Assembly (NCBI GenBank): GCA_020636095.1
Contig: JACJYN010000009.1
Span: 281,553-345,552 of the forward strand
DNA: 64,000 bases
Reading direction: 5' to 3'
Origin: Lewinellaceae bacterium
Lineage (GTDB): Bacteria > Bacteroidota > Bacteroidia > Chitinophagales > Saprospiraceae
The notes beneath the pieces are model-generated. The model was not told where the DNA came from. It saw only the letters and a program-made list of their open reading frames with translations, and made no database searches. The translations under genes and the position numbers were made by a program. Positions 1-7,802 of this stretch are shown in pieces (the first letter of the stretch is position 1; every line of letters begins with the position of its first letter).

Positions 1-1
1 C

Positions 2-817
2 GCCATTCCGAAGGAGTTTCCTGCGCCCGGCGCGCCACTGGACAAAGAATGGGAAGAATTCATTGGGGATATGCCTTTACACCGCGCTCATTTGTTGGGT
101 GAGACGGTCGCCCGCCTGCATACCGGCCTGATCGACAAAAGCAGCCCTGATTTCCGGCCGGAGCCTTTCTCGTTGCACTATCAGCGCTCCCTGTATTCCG
201 CCTGGCAGTCGCAGGTGCGCCTTACCTTTCAGCGGTTAAATAAAAATAAAGAAAACCTCCCGGGAGCGGATCTCCTGATCGGCCAGCGCAGCGCACTGCT
301 GGACCGGCTCCGGCGCATTTACAGTCATAAGATGGAAGCGCTGAAAGTGCGCATCCACGGCGACCTCCAACTGGAGAAGGTTCTTTTTACAGGTAAGGAA
401 TTTATCCTTTTTGACTTTGAAGGCGACCGCACCCGGAGTTTCAGTGAACTTCGGCTCAAGAAACCCCCGATGAGCGACTTGTCCAGCCTGATCAGCTCGC
501 TTTACTACGCCGCGCTGGCTGCCCTGGAGGTGGAAGCGGAGCCTGGTAAACTCGGCGGAAGCCCCTGGCTACCCTGGATGGAAGCCTGGTTTGCCGGTAT
601 GAAAACGGCTTTTCTCAACGGCTATTTGCCCGAAGCCCGAGCTGCCGGCCTGATCCCGCCTTCCGAAGAAGACTGGAATATCCTGCTGGATACCTTTCTG
701 CTGGAACGCCAGCTCTACGAACTGGGTTTCGAACTGGCCCGCAACCGGGGCTGGGAAGAGATTCCCTTACAAGGGCTGCTGAGGATGGTGAAGGAAGGGC
801 AGGGCGATACGGCTTAA
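2..817 (+). CDS. Maltokinase-type phosphotransferase (5'-truncated by window edge)
   Basis: The frame is open from base 2, so the gene begins outside the window and only its C-terminal ~270 residues are seen. The visible part has the aminoglycoside-phosphotransferase-like catalytic loop HGDLQLEKVL followed about 15 residues later by FDFEGD, the Mg/ATP-binding Asp block. The nearby RSFSELRLKKPPMSDLSSL segment is typical of maltokinases and of the maltokinase domain fused to trehalose synthase (TreS). In that family the enzyme phosphorylates maltose to maltose-1-phosphate for alpha-glucan synthesis. Whether this is a stand-alone kinase or the end of a TreS fusion cannot be decided here. An internal ATG lies at 71 but is unlikely to be the true start because coding similarity continues upstream (EFIGDMPL is inside the fold). 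Confidence 0.8.
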   Translation, partial: AIPKEFPAPGAPLDKEWEEFIGDMPLHRAHLLGETVARLHTGLIDKSSPDFRPEPFSLHYQRSLYSAWQSQVRLTFQRLNKNKENLPGADLLIGQRSALLDRLRRIYSHKMEALKVRIHGDLQLEKVLFTGKEFILFDFEGDRTRSFSELRLKKPPMSDLSSLISSLYYAALAALEVEAEPGKLGGSPWLPWMEAWFAGMKTAFLNGYLPEARAAGLIPPSEEDWNILLDTFLLERQLYELGFELARNRGWEEIPLQGLLRMVKEGQGDTA

Positions 818-914
818 AGTTTGTTTGGGCAGTAGTCCGATTTATGACAAAAGAGGGCAATTAAAAAATCAGCTGTTCTGCATTCTGCGATTTGTAGTGT
901 AACTTGCTGGCCTT

Positions 915-1077
915 AGAGCGTGTTGGGATTTTGTTTTTGATGCCGAAAATGGTCAGATTTGGGTTCTCACGAAGCCATTTTTGAGCTTCATAGTGACGCT
1001 ATGGGGCGAAAAAATGGCGAAGTGAGGTTCCATAGATGGCCATTTGCAGGCCAAAGGATAAAATCCCAACACGCTCT
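915..1077. mobile_element. 163-bp inverted-repeat element, family A copy 1 (MITE-like)
   Basis: The element starts AGAGCGTGTTGGGATTTT and ends with the exact 18-bp reverse complement. TTA lies next to the GAGCG/CGCTC termini on both sides, compatible with a 3-bp target duplication. There is no credible coding sequence inside. A second copy of identical length lies in opposite orientation at 23877-24039, about 85 % identical by eye. It looks like a non-autonomous element mobilised in trans; attribution to an IS5/IS1031-type transposase is a guess from termini and TTA flank. It ends 11 bp before the start codon of the next gene, so it has replaced that gene's native upstream region. Confidence 0.75.
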
Positions 1078-1088
1078 TATTAAAGCTA

Positions 1089-1610
1089 ATGGCACAAAAC
1101 CGTATGATAGACACCGAACGGCTGATCTTAAAACCCTTAACTTACAGCCAGCTGATCAAATACATGAGGACTGACCATTCTCTGGAACAGGAACTGCATT
1201 TGAATGAGACCTCGAGGTCCATTTCCCCCGCCCTCCGGGAGGCGCTCGAACAGTCCATTCTCCTGAATGTAGCCAACCCCAATAAGAACCACCTGTTTTT
1301 TACCCTTTGGACGGTCATCTGGAAAGAAAAAAATAAAATGGTTGGCGACCTGTGCTTTATGGGAGAACCCAATGCCAAAGGAGAGGTGGAGATTGGCTAC
1401 GGGACTTACGAAGCTTTCCGGAATAAAGGCTTCATGACCGAAGCTGTGAGCGGGTTGATCCGATGGGCGCAAGGGCAACCCCGTATTGTCGCGATAATAG
1501 CCTCTGCCGAAAAGGATAACATCGCCTCGGCTGCTGTCCTCGAAAAAAATAAATTCATGAAAGTTGGGGAAACGGAGACGTTGTTCAACTGGCGCTTAAA
1601 GATTAAGTGA
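1089..1610 (+). CDS. GNAT family N-acetyltransferase (RimJ/RimL-like)
   Basis: A 173-residue protein beginning MAQNRMIDTERLILKPL. The TERLILKPL opening, the central EIGYGTYEAFRNKGFMTEAV acetyl-CoA-binding region (motif A, about residues 97-117) and the C-terminal NIASAAVLEKNKFMKVGE segment are the signature order of RimJ/RimL-type GNAT acetyltransferases. These acetylate amino groups of proteins or small molecules using acetyl-CoA in the cytoplasm; the substrate cannot be told. A second in-frame ATG at 1104 (MIDTERL) is the start seen in many relatives and is equally possible. The family A element ends only 11 bp upstream, so expression may now depend on that element or on read-through. Confidence 0.85.
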   Translation: MAQNRMIDTERLILKPLTYSQLIKYMRTDHSLEQELHLNETSRSISPALREALEQSILLNVANPNKNHLFFTLWTVIWKEKNKMVGDLCFMGEPNAKGEVEIGYGTYEAFRNKGFMTEAVSGLIRWAQGQPRIVAIIASAEKDNIASAAVLEKNKFMKVGETETLFNWRLKIK

Positions 1611-1629
1611 TTTGCCTTTTAATCATTTT

Positions 1630-1768
1630 GACTATTCAGCAGTTCGCTTTTAGCAGTTCGCTATTCGCTCTGCAATGCCCTTAAAAGCAGGAATCCATGT
1701 TTGATGAACCAGTTCTTTGCTCTAAGCCCAGGTTTTGAGCAGGTTCTTGCGAACTGCGAATTGCTGAC
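1630..1768. repeat. Short interspersed repeat, family B copy 1
   Basis: About 139 bp starting GACTATTCAGCAGTTCGC and ending in a TTCTTGCGAACTGCGAATTGC-like segment. A copy in inverted orientation lies at 5974-6120 with roughly 85-90 % identity by eye. Both share the blocks CCCTTAAAAGCAGGAATCCA and CTCTAAGCCCAGGTTTTG. The two copies bracket the pair of paralogous T9SS genes. It is non-coding. The TAACTATTCAG-like end recurs in family C and at 43163-43175. Confidence 0.7.
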
Positions 1769-1904
1769 CAGGTACTAATCATTTTCTAATCCTCTTTTTT
1801 TCCGGATACGGTATATTTTTCGGAACTTTACCGCTTAGCCCTATCGTTTTAGTAGGGTATTTTTGCATGTAAAGGAAGGATATATGTAAAAAACAGATAG
1901 GCTT

Positions 1905-1935
1905 TTTTGTTATCCAAAAGGAATCTGTATTTTTG
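1905..1935 (+). promoter_or_regulatory. Putative Bacteroidota promoter for the first T9SS-secreted gene
   Basis: TATTTTTG at 1928-1935 fits the -7 consensus TAnnTTTG, and TTTTG at 1905-1909 lies about 18 nt upstream, as expected for the -33 element. Another TAnnTTTG match lies at 1858-1865. Use of 1928-1935 would give a leader of about 190 nt before the start codon at 2135 or 2144. Confidence 0.45.
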
Positions 1936-2095
1936 CCTTTTATAGCTCGACCCCGCGAAATTTGTCTATCCCTGTCGGCGCCTGGCGCTTTTGGGCCCCC
2001 ACCAGCACGGATGCAACGGTTCTGGCAAAGAACAACTGGCGCGTTTTTTGCCTCCTGGCCAAACATAAACCTCAGAACTTATTTTTAACGGAACT

Positions 2096-2127
2096 GTTGG
2101 AGTCTGCTCCAACGGGCTATTTTTTTA
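2096..2127 (+). terminator. Hairpin plus T-run in the leader of the first T9SS-secreted gene
   Basis: GTTGGAG (2096-2102) pairs with CTCCAAC (2107-2113) around a four-base loop, and a run of seven T bases follows at 2120-2126. It resembles an intrinsic terminator, but sits only a few bases before the start codon and downstream of the likely promoter. It could be an attenuator or the terminator of an unseen small transcript. No known riboswitch class is recognised. Confidence 0.4.
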
Positions 2128-2134
2128 CGATAAT

Positions 2135-3895
2135 ATGCTTCTTATGAAAGGACGAATTTTACGACTATTTGTATTACTGGGTTTTGTTTTTTTGAATCCA
2201 TTGTTTTTTGCCAGTGCCTGGGCAGATTCCGATACTTTTCTCTGGATTGGAGGAACGACCGGTGTCTGGGAAGATGGTGCGAACTGGAAGAACCTCGATT
2301 CTATGACGGTCGGGTTACTTCCGCTGCCGGTAGACGACGTAATGATCGATGGTGATGTGATAGTTACCGTCACCGAAGACCTTATCATTGAGTCGGTGCA
2401 GCTCAGCGGCGGCGCTAAACTGGTCATTGCTCCCGGCGTCACAATGTCTACTACGGAAGGTGGTCTAGATGGAAGTAATAGTATCCGGTTGGATTACGTG
2501 AGTGAAAATGGGAATTATCCAAATTTTGATGGGACGAATATGGGCCCCAGTGAACTAGTCGTTGAGGGCACTCTGTATCTCGATAATGATGATGCCAACG
2601 GGAGTGGGTTATATATTACTGCGGGAACTACCGTAAGGGTCAAGAGCACCGGTTCTATCTCTATTACCAATGAGGGACTTGGAGACCGGGCTGAAGCCAT
2701 TGTCGTGAGAGGAGATGGGGCAAGTCTTATCAACGAGGGGACTATCACTGTCGTCAATGCCGGTACCGCCGGAATTCGAACTACCGGCGCGGACATCAAA
2801 GAGTATAATGTTGTAAACAATGGCACTCTGACTATTTCAGGAGGGGATGTAGGATTAGACGTAGGGTCGGTGTATGTACAAAACAATGGAACGCTGATTG
2901 TTTCCGATGCTCCTACTAAAATCATTACCCTTGGTGGAAGATTCAGAAATTTTGGTACCCTCGGCGGAAATGGTACAGTAGGAGTGCATCCTACCCGCCT
3001 TATCCTTGAACCCAACTCCACCATATCTCCGGGAACCACCATCCCTGGAACTCCCTCTGCCGGCACCCTTACTTTCGATAGCGACATCAACCTACCATCA
3101 GGAGTAAAAGTCCTAATCGAGATCATCGCCTCCAATTCCTACGACCGAATAATTGTGCAGGGAACCGCCGGCGTCGTAAGTGCAACCTTAAACCTTGACG
3201 GCCCTTACACTCCAGTTTCCGGCAATAATTTTTTGATCGTCGATTCAACCACGGGCCAGGTTGACGGTAGTTTCGGCGGCGGCCCATTTTCATTAAATGG
3301 CGTACCCATGGTCTTTGATAACACTTCAGATGGTGTTTTAAAATTCGGCTCCGTCCTCCCCGTAACCCTCACCTCCTTCACTGCCCGCCCCATCGGCAAA
3401 GCCGTACAGCTCGACTGGGCCACCGCCACCGAAACCAACAACGACTACTTCTCCATTGAGCACTCCACCGACGGCCGTACTTTTTCGGAGATCGGCCGGC
3501 TCACCGGCGCCGGTACTACTCAGGAGGAACAGCGCTATGCTTTTGTGCACCGCTCACCGGAGGCCGGCCTGAACTACTACCGCCTGGATCAGCACGATTT
3601 CGACGGCGCCCACGAGTACAGCCCGGTGCAAACCGCGGTTATCGAAGGCAAAAACACCTGGACGGCCTGGCCCACGCTGGCCCGGGATGTGGTCAACCTG
3701 GAATGGGTAGAAGCGCCTAAAGGCAGCACAGTTGTTGAAGTTTTCAACACCGCCGGGCAGAAGGTTTACAGCCAGCCGGCGCCCCGGGGGGCCGTCCGCG
3801 TGCAGGTTCCGGTGCAGCAGTGGGCGCCGGGGATGTACTGGGTAGTGGTGCAGGGTAGGGGAGGGGCGGACGCCCAGTGGTTTATGAAGGAGTGA
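2135..3895 (+). CDS. T9SS-exported protein with N-terminal W-G-G/NW module and repetitive beta region
   Basis: The 586-residue protein starts with a signal peptide (hydrophobic LFVLLGFVFLNPLFFASAWA, about residues 11-30). ATG at 2144 is an alternative start. The mature N terminus carries DTFLWIGGTTGVWEDGANW and then LPVDDVMI, a module also present in the next gene and in two small secreted proteins of this window. Residues ~75-380 are rich in NNGT, NEGT and SGGA turns, suggesting a right-handed beta-helix. From about 405 (VLPVTLTSFTARPIGKAV) the protein matches the linker and beta-sandwich typical of type A T9SS sorting domains, ending PGMYWVVVQG...WFMKE. It is therefore predicted to cross the outer membrane by type IX secretion and be surface-attached or released. 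The role is unknown; an adhesin-like function is possible. Confidence 0.75.
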   Translation: MLLMKGRILRLFVLLGFVFLNPLFFASAWADSDTFLWIGGTTGVWEDGANWKNLDSMTVGLLPLPVDDVMIDGDVIVTVTEDLIIESVQLSGGAKLVIAPGVTMSTTEGGLDGSNSIRLDYVSENGNYPNFDGTNMGPSELVVEGTLYLDNDDANGSGLYITAGTTVRVKSTGSISITNEGLGDRAEAIVVRGDGASLINEGTITVVNAGTAGIRTTGADIKEYNVVNNGTLTISGGDVGLDVGSVYVQNNGTLIVSDAPTKIITLGGRFRNFGTLGGNGTVGVHPTRLILEPNSTISPGTTIPGTPSAGTLTFDSDINLPSGVKVLIEIIASNSYDRIIVQGTAGVVSATLNLDGPYTPVSGNNFLIVDSTTGQVDGSFGGGPFSLNGVPMVFDNTSDGVLKFGSVLPVTLTSFTARPIGKAVQLDWATATETNNDYFSIEHSTDGRTFSEIGRLTGAGTTQEEQRYAFVHRSPEAGLNYYRLDQHDFDGAHEYSPVQTAVIEGKNTWTAWPTLARDVVNLEWVEAPKGSTVVEVFNTAGQKVYSQPAPRGAVRVQVPVQQWAPGMYWVVVQGRGGADAQWFMKE

Positions 3896-3903
3896 TCTGC
3901 TGA

Positions 3904-3979
3904 TGGCCACCCGCCTCTGGTTCGCCCTTTGGAATAATTACATATTCCACAGGGCAAGCCAAATAAATTTGGGTGGCCA
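3904..3979. terminator. Nested stem-loop after the first T9SS gene
   Basis: TGGCCACCC (3904-3912) pairs perfectly with GGGTGGCCA (3971-3979). Inside it, GCCCT (3924-3928) pairs with AGGGC (3951-3955), and GGAATA with TATTCC. The structure begins just after the stop codon, so it is a likely transcript end or RNA-stabilising element separating the two paralogues. There is no clear U-tract. The rest of the 3896-4202 gap shows nothing recognisable. Confidence 0.45.
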
Positions 3980-4202
3980 CTGGTAGCAGCCTCACAGCCC
4001 CTTTTCAGCAGAAAAATTCAATTTTTACCGGATTTCAGGTAACCCTTCCCCAGAATTACCGTATCAGTTAATTGTTTCATTCCTAAGCGCATTTCCTGCC
4101 TTGTTTCCTCAGGATGAAACGAACGAACAGCTTTATCCTACCCCCTCCCCTTTTAATTGAACAGCAAAAGCCAGATCAAGGCGACTTTGAATTGACCATA
4201 AT

Positions 4203-5945
4203 ATGTTTTCCATGAACAAACGACGAATCCGGTATTTACTGGCAGGCTTTATTTTTTTGAATCCCTTCTTTTTTAACAGCGCCTGGGCTGATTCCGATAC
4301 TTTTCTCTGGATTGGAGGATTTAGCAACCGGTGGGAAGATGCCCAAAACTGGATGAATCTCGATTCTATGACGGTCGGGTTACTTCCGCTGCCCGTAGAC
4401 GACGTGATGATCGACGGCAACGTGACGGTTACCGTTAATGCTGACCTTGTCATTGAATCCGTTCAGCTCAGCGGCGGGGCCACGCTGATCATCTCTGCGG
4501 GCGTTGTTTTATCCACTACAGAGGGCGGCCTCGATGGCAGCAACAGTTTTCGGCTGGATGTATCAAGCCCCAATGAAGATTACCCGGATGATATCGACGG
4601 GTCGAACAGCGGGGCGAGCGCCCTGATCATAAACGGCGCGCTAAATCTCAATAACAGCGCCGCGCGGGGAAGTGGTTTGTACATTTCGGCGGGTACTTCT
4701 GTAACCATTGGAAATTCTGGTTCTCTGTACATTACCAATGACGGAGATAGCGATGAAGCCATAAAAGTAAAAGGAGGATACCTGACCAATAACGGAACCA
4801 TTACGATCGTCAACCCGGGCCCTGCCGGAGTGAATACATCCAGTGGGAGCAATCAGTACCGGATCGTCAACAATGGTATGTTTACTATTTCCGGAGGGGT
4901 GATTGGGCTGAACCTGGGCTCGACCTGGATGGAGAACAACGGCACGGTGCTCATCAACGGCGCCTCCGACAGGGCCCTTGCCGGAGATGGGAGCTTCAGA
5001 AACAACGGCACGTTTGGTGTAAACGGCACAGTGGAAGCGGATGCGGACCTTATTCTCCAACCTGGCTCCATCCTTGCTCCCGGCGCTTCCCCCGGCCTCC
5101 TTATTCTCGATAATGGCGGGGAGAATATCAGCCTGAACGGAGTCACCCTGCAAATGGAGATCAACGGCTCTGGCGCCGGTTCAGGGTACGACCAAATCCA
5201 GATCACCGGCACCGGCAACCTCAACCTCAACGGTTCGATCCTGAACCTGGTAGGTACGTATACACCGATGGCGGGCGATCAGTTCTTCCTGGCTGTTTCC
5301 AACGGTGATGGCAATATAACCGGTAGTTTCGGCGGCGGCCCGTTTCAACTCAATGGCGTTCCGCTGGCCGATATTTCCAGCGGCGGTTTGGAATTCGGCG
5401 GTGTCCTCCCCGTAACCCTCACCTCCTTTAACGCCCGTCCCTTCGGCAAAGCCGTACAGCTCGACTGGGCGACCGCCACCGAGATCAACAACGACTACTT
5501 TTCCATCGAGCACTCCACCGACGGGCGTACTTTTTCGGAGATCGGCAAGCTAAGCGGCGCCGGCACTACGCAGGAGGAACAGCGTTATTCTTTTATACAC
5601 CATTCTCCGGGAAATGGCCTGAACTACTACCGCCTGAATCAGCACGATTTCGACGGGGCCAACGAATACAGCCCGATACAAACCGCGGTTATCGAGGGTA
5701 AGAATACCTGGACAGCCTGGCCAACCCTGGCACAGGATGTAGTCAACCTGGAATGGGTGGAACCGCCAACGGCGAACACGACGATTGAAGCATTCAACTC
5801 CGCCGGAAAAAAGGTTTACAGCAGGCCGGCGCCCCGGGGGGCGGCCCGTATTCAGGTTCCGGTGCAGCAGTGGGCGCCGGGCATGTACTGGGTGGTGGTA
5901 CAGGACAGGCAAGAGGTGAGTGCGCAGCGCTTTGTAAAGCAGTAG
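4203..5945 (+). CDS. T9SS-exported protein, tandem paralogue of the preceding gene
   Basis: The 580-residue protein has the same architecture as the upstream gene. It has a signal peptide (LLAGFIFLNPFFFNSAWA), the DTFLWIGGFSNRWEDAQNW and LPVDDVMIDGNVTVTV module, a repetitive NNGT/SGG-rich beta region, and a C-terminal block from VLPVTLTSFNARPFGKAV onward that is almost identical to its neighbour. That block includes the type A T9SS sorting domain ending VQDRQEVSAQRFVKQ. The ends of the two genes are far more alike than their middles, which points to tandem duplication followed by divergence of the central region or gene conversion at the 3' end. It may start at the ATG at 4212 instead. No catalytic motif is seen; the function is unknown, probably at the cell surface. 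Confidence 0.75.
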   Translation: MFSMNKRRIRYLLAGFIFLNPFFFNSAWADSDTFLWIGGFSNRWEDAQNWMNLDSMTVGLLPLPVDDVMIDGNVTVTVNADLVIESVQLSGGATLIISAGVVLSTTEGGLDGSNSFRLDVSSPNEDYPDDIDGSNSGASALIINGALNLNNSAARGSGLYISAGTSVTIGNSGSLYITNDGDSDEAIKVKGGYLTNNGTITIVNPGPAGVNTSSGSNQYRIVNNGMFTISGGVIGLNLGSTWMENNGTVLINGASDRALAGDGSFRNNGTFGVNGTVEADADLILQPGSILAPGASPGLLILDNGGENISLNGVTLQMEINGSGAGSGYDQIQITGTGNLNLNGSILNLVGTYTPMAGDQFFLAVSNGDGNITGSFGGGPFQLNGVPLADISSGGLEFGGVLPVTLTSFNARPFGKAVQLDWATATEINNDYFSIEHSTDGRTFSEIGKLSGAGTTQEEQRYSFIHHSPGNGLNYYRLNQHDFDGANEYSPIQTAVIEGKNTWTAWPTLAQDVVNLEWVEPPTANTTIEAFNSAGKKVYSRPAPRGAARIQVPVQQWAPGMYWVVVQDRQEVSAQRFVKQ

Positions 5946-5973
5946 CCTGCCGTTTGGATTTGTGATGTTTGAA

Positions 5974-6120
5974 GGTAACTATTCAGCTATTCGCCGTTCG
6001 CAAGAACCTGCCCAAAACCTGGGCTTAGAGCAAAGAACGGGTTCATTAAGCCTGGATTCCTGCTTTTAAGGGCATGGCAGAGCGAATAGCGAACTGCTAA
6101 AAGCGAACTCCTGAATAGTC
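5974..6120. repeat. Short interspersed repeat, family B copy 2 (inverted relative to copy 1)
   Basis: It starts GTAACTATTCAGCTATTCGC and ends GCGAACTCCTGAATAGTC, so it has short inverted ends. Its reverse complement aligns over its whole length with 1630-1768. It fills most of the gap between the second T9SS gene and the convergent 518-residue gene. Confidence 0.7.
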
Positions 6121-6155
6121 TCACCCCCAATTATTGAATCGTTGAGCCAATAAGC

Positions 6156-7712
6156 CTATTTCGACAGCACGTTAAACGACAACCCCACAAAGAACCCCAA
6201 CTCATATACCGACCGCAACGGCAGCGCCCCCGCTTCCGATATGAGGCTGTCTCCCACCTGATAGCCCTGCCCCAGGCGGTCTACCTTGCCGCCCATGAGG
6301 CCGGCGCTGAGGGCGATGCGCTCACCCTGGCCCAGGATGAAGCTGGGGCCGAGCAGGAAATTAATCGCCTGGGCGCCACTATCGTTGCCAATCGAAAGGC
6401 CTATGCCGAATGCTCCGCCAACCGAGAGGGCGCCGGCGCTCTGACGGTAAAAGTGGATAAAGGAAGTAATGATGGGCGAGTAGCTGTCTCTGTCTTCGGA
6501 AACGATCAGGCTATCGCGCAGGAAGTAACCCTGTGGGCGGTCGAAAAAGCTGCCGAAACTGACGCCAATGCTGGCATTGATCTTAAAACCACCGTAAACT
6601 GGCACTTCCAGGGTGGAAAGCTGCCGGGCGGACAGGCCGGGAATGCGCACACTATCAATGGGGTCCAGCCGCAGTTTGAGCCGCAGCCGGTCGCCGTCGG
6701 CCAGAGTGCGGAAAGTGTGGGAAAAGGTGTTGGCTTTCAGCTCTTCCAGGATATACCGCAACTGTATGAGGCGCTCCAGGCTGTAGTTTTCCATGGAGGG
6801 CAGAACCTCGGCCACCGAAGTGGCGGTTTCCCTGTATTGTTCGATCCGGGAGGAGCCGGCTCCCTGAAAAGAAGCGATGGAGTTCTGCATTTCTTTAAAC
6901 CGGGCGGAAGAAATGGGGATGCCGCTAAGCGAGTCCCGAATCCAGGCAACAGCGCTGTAATACCCGGCCAGTTCTTCGGTAAACTTCATATAATCCCCGA
7001 GTTTCAGGCTCAACTCTTCCCTTGTCCCGGTTTTGTCTATCAATTGCCCCAGCCCTTGCAGGTCGGACACATCGCCCAGGATGGTCTCCAGGTACTCCAT
7101 AGAAAGGCGCTTGATCTGCGTGGGAGGGATGGCCGGGTTGTACCGCAATTTTTCGATCTCTCCGGCGGCGATGGCTTTGATCTGTTGCGCCTGCGCCAGG
7201 CGCTGCATGTCGCGGCCTATTTCGCCAATATCCTTCTCCGTATCATTGATCAGCCGGACCGTTTTCTGGAACTGGCTAATCAGGGCGTTGGCCGACTTGG
7301 TTACATCCGAGGTGACAAAGCCGTCGCCGGCTTCAATGCCGCCGCCAAAGTCGTCCAAGGGAGCGCTGAATCCGTTGCCCCCCGGCAGGTTGAACATTCC
7401 GGAGAGCATGGAAAAAGGAGAGGCGCCGCCCGATGAGCCCATCAGGCCCGCCATACCGCCGCCCATTACGGGCGCCACCCGGGCCTCTTCGTTTTCTGCT
7501 TTGACCGTTACCTTGTACAGGTAATTATTGTAGTTTTTTACCTTGAGGGTTATGGCTTCTCCCTTTCGGGCCCGCACCTTTTGAGTAGGGACACCATCCC
7601 GAAACCAGGAAATCGAATCCGTTTGGACATCGTACTGTATCTGCAGGCCCTGGGCTACCAAAAAGGCAGGGGCCAGGAGGATCAGGAAAACAAGTTTCAG
7701 GTAGTTATTCAT
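6156..7712 (-). CDS. Secreted hypothetical protein, 518 aa (paralogue of the upstream gene)
   Basis: A signal peptide is evident (LKLVFLILLAPAFLVAQ, residues 5-21). The N-terminal part (IQYDVQTDSISWFRDG, then ITLKVKNYNNYLYKVTV) looks like a small beta domain. The middle (about 130-350) is largely helical with charged heptad-like stretches. The C-terminal ~150 residues, from VPVYGGFKINASIGVSFGS, alternate hydrophobic and polar residues with many glycines and end ELGFFVGLSFNVLSK, resembling strands of an outer-membrane beta-barrel. I do not recognise a named family. It lies 90 bp downstream of a full-length paralogue of exactly equal length on the same strand, so the two probably form one transcription unit. 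An outer-membrane or periplasmic location is inferred from the signal peptide and C terminus. Confidence 0.7.
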   Translation of the reverse strand: MNNYLKLVFLILLAPAFLVAQGLQIQYDVQTDSISWFRDGVPTQKVRARKGEAITLKVKNYNNYLYKVTVKAENEEARVAPVMGGGMAGLMGSSGGASPFSMLSGMFNLPGGNGFSAPLDDFGGGIEAGDGFVTSDVTKSANALISQFQKTVRLINDTEKDIGEIGRDMQRLAQAQQIKAIAAGEIEKLRYNPAIPPTQIKRLSMEYLETILGDVSDLQGLGQLIDKTGTREELSLKLGDYMKFTEELAGYYSAVAWIRDSLSGIPISSARFKEMQNSIASFQGAGSSRIEQYRETATSVAEVLPSMENYSLERLIQLRYILEELKANTFSHTFRTLADGDRLRLKLRLDPIDSVRIPGLSARQLSTLEVPVYGGFKINASIGVSFGSFFDRPQGYFLRDSLIVSEDRDSYSPIITSFIHFYRQSAGALSVGGAFGIGLSIGNDSGAQAINFLLGPSFILGQGERIALSAGLMGGKVDRLGQGYQVGDSLISEAGALPLRSVYELGFFVGLSFNVLSK

Positions 7713-7802
7713 AAAAGGGGCGGTTGATTGTTTTTTCTTTTTTCAGCGTACAAGGGGTAGGTTGTGAAACAACAAGCAAGGGACAACAAATAACCGTCAA
7801 TC

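Noticed and set aside
959..1174. Short frame starting inside the family A element
   Set aside because: Its first two thirds are element sequence and its end overlaps the GNAT gene in another frame; no start context or homology.
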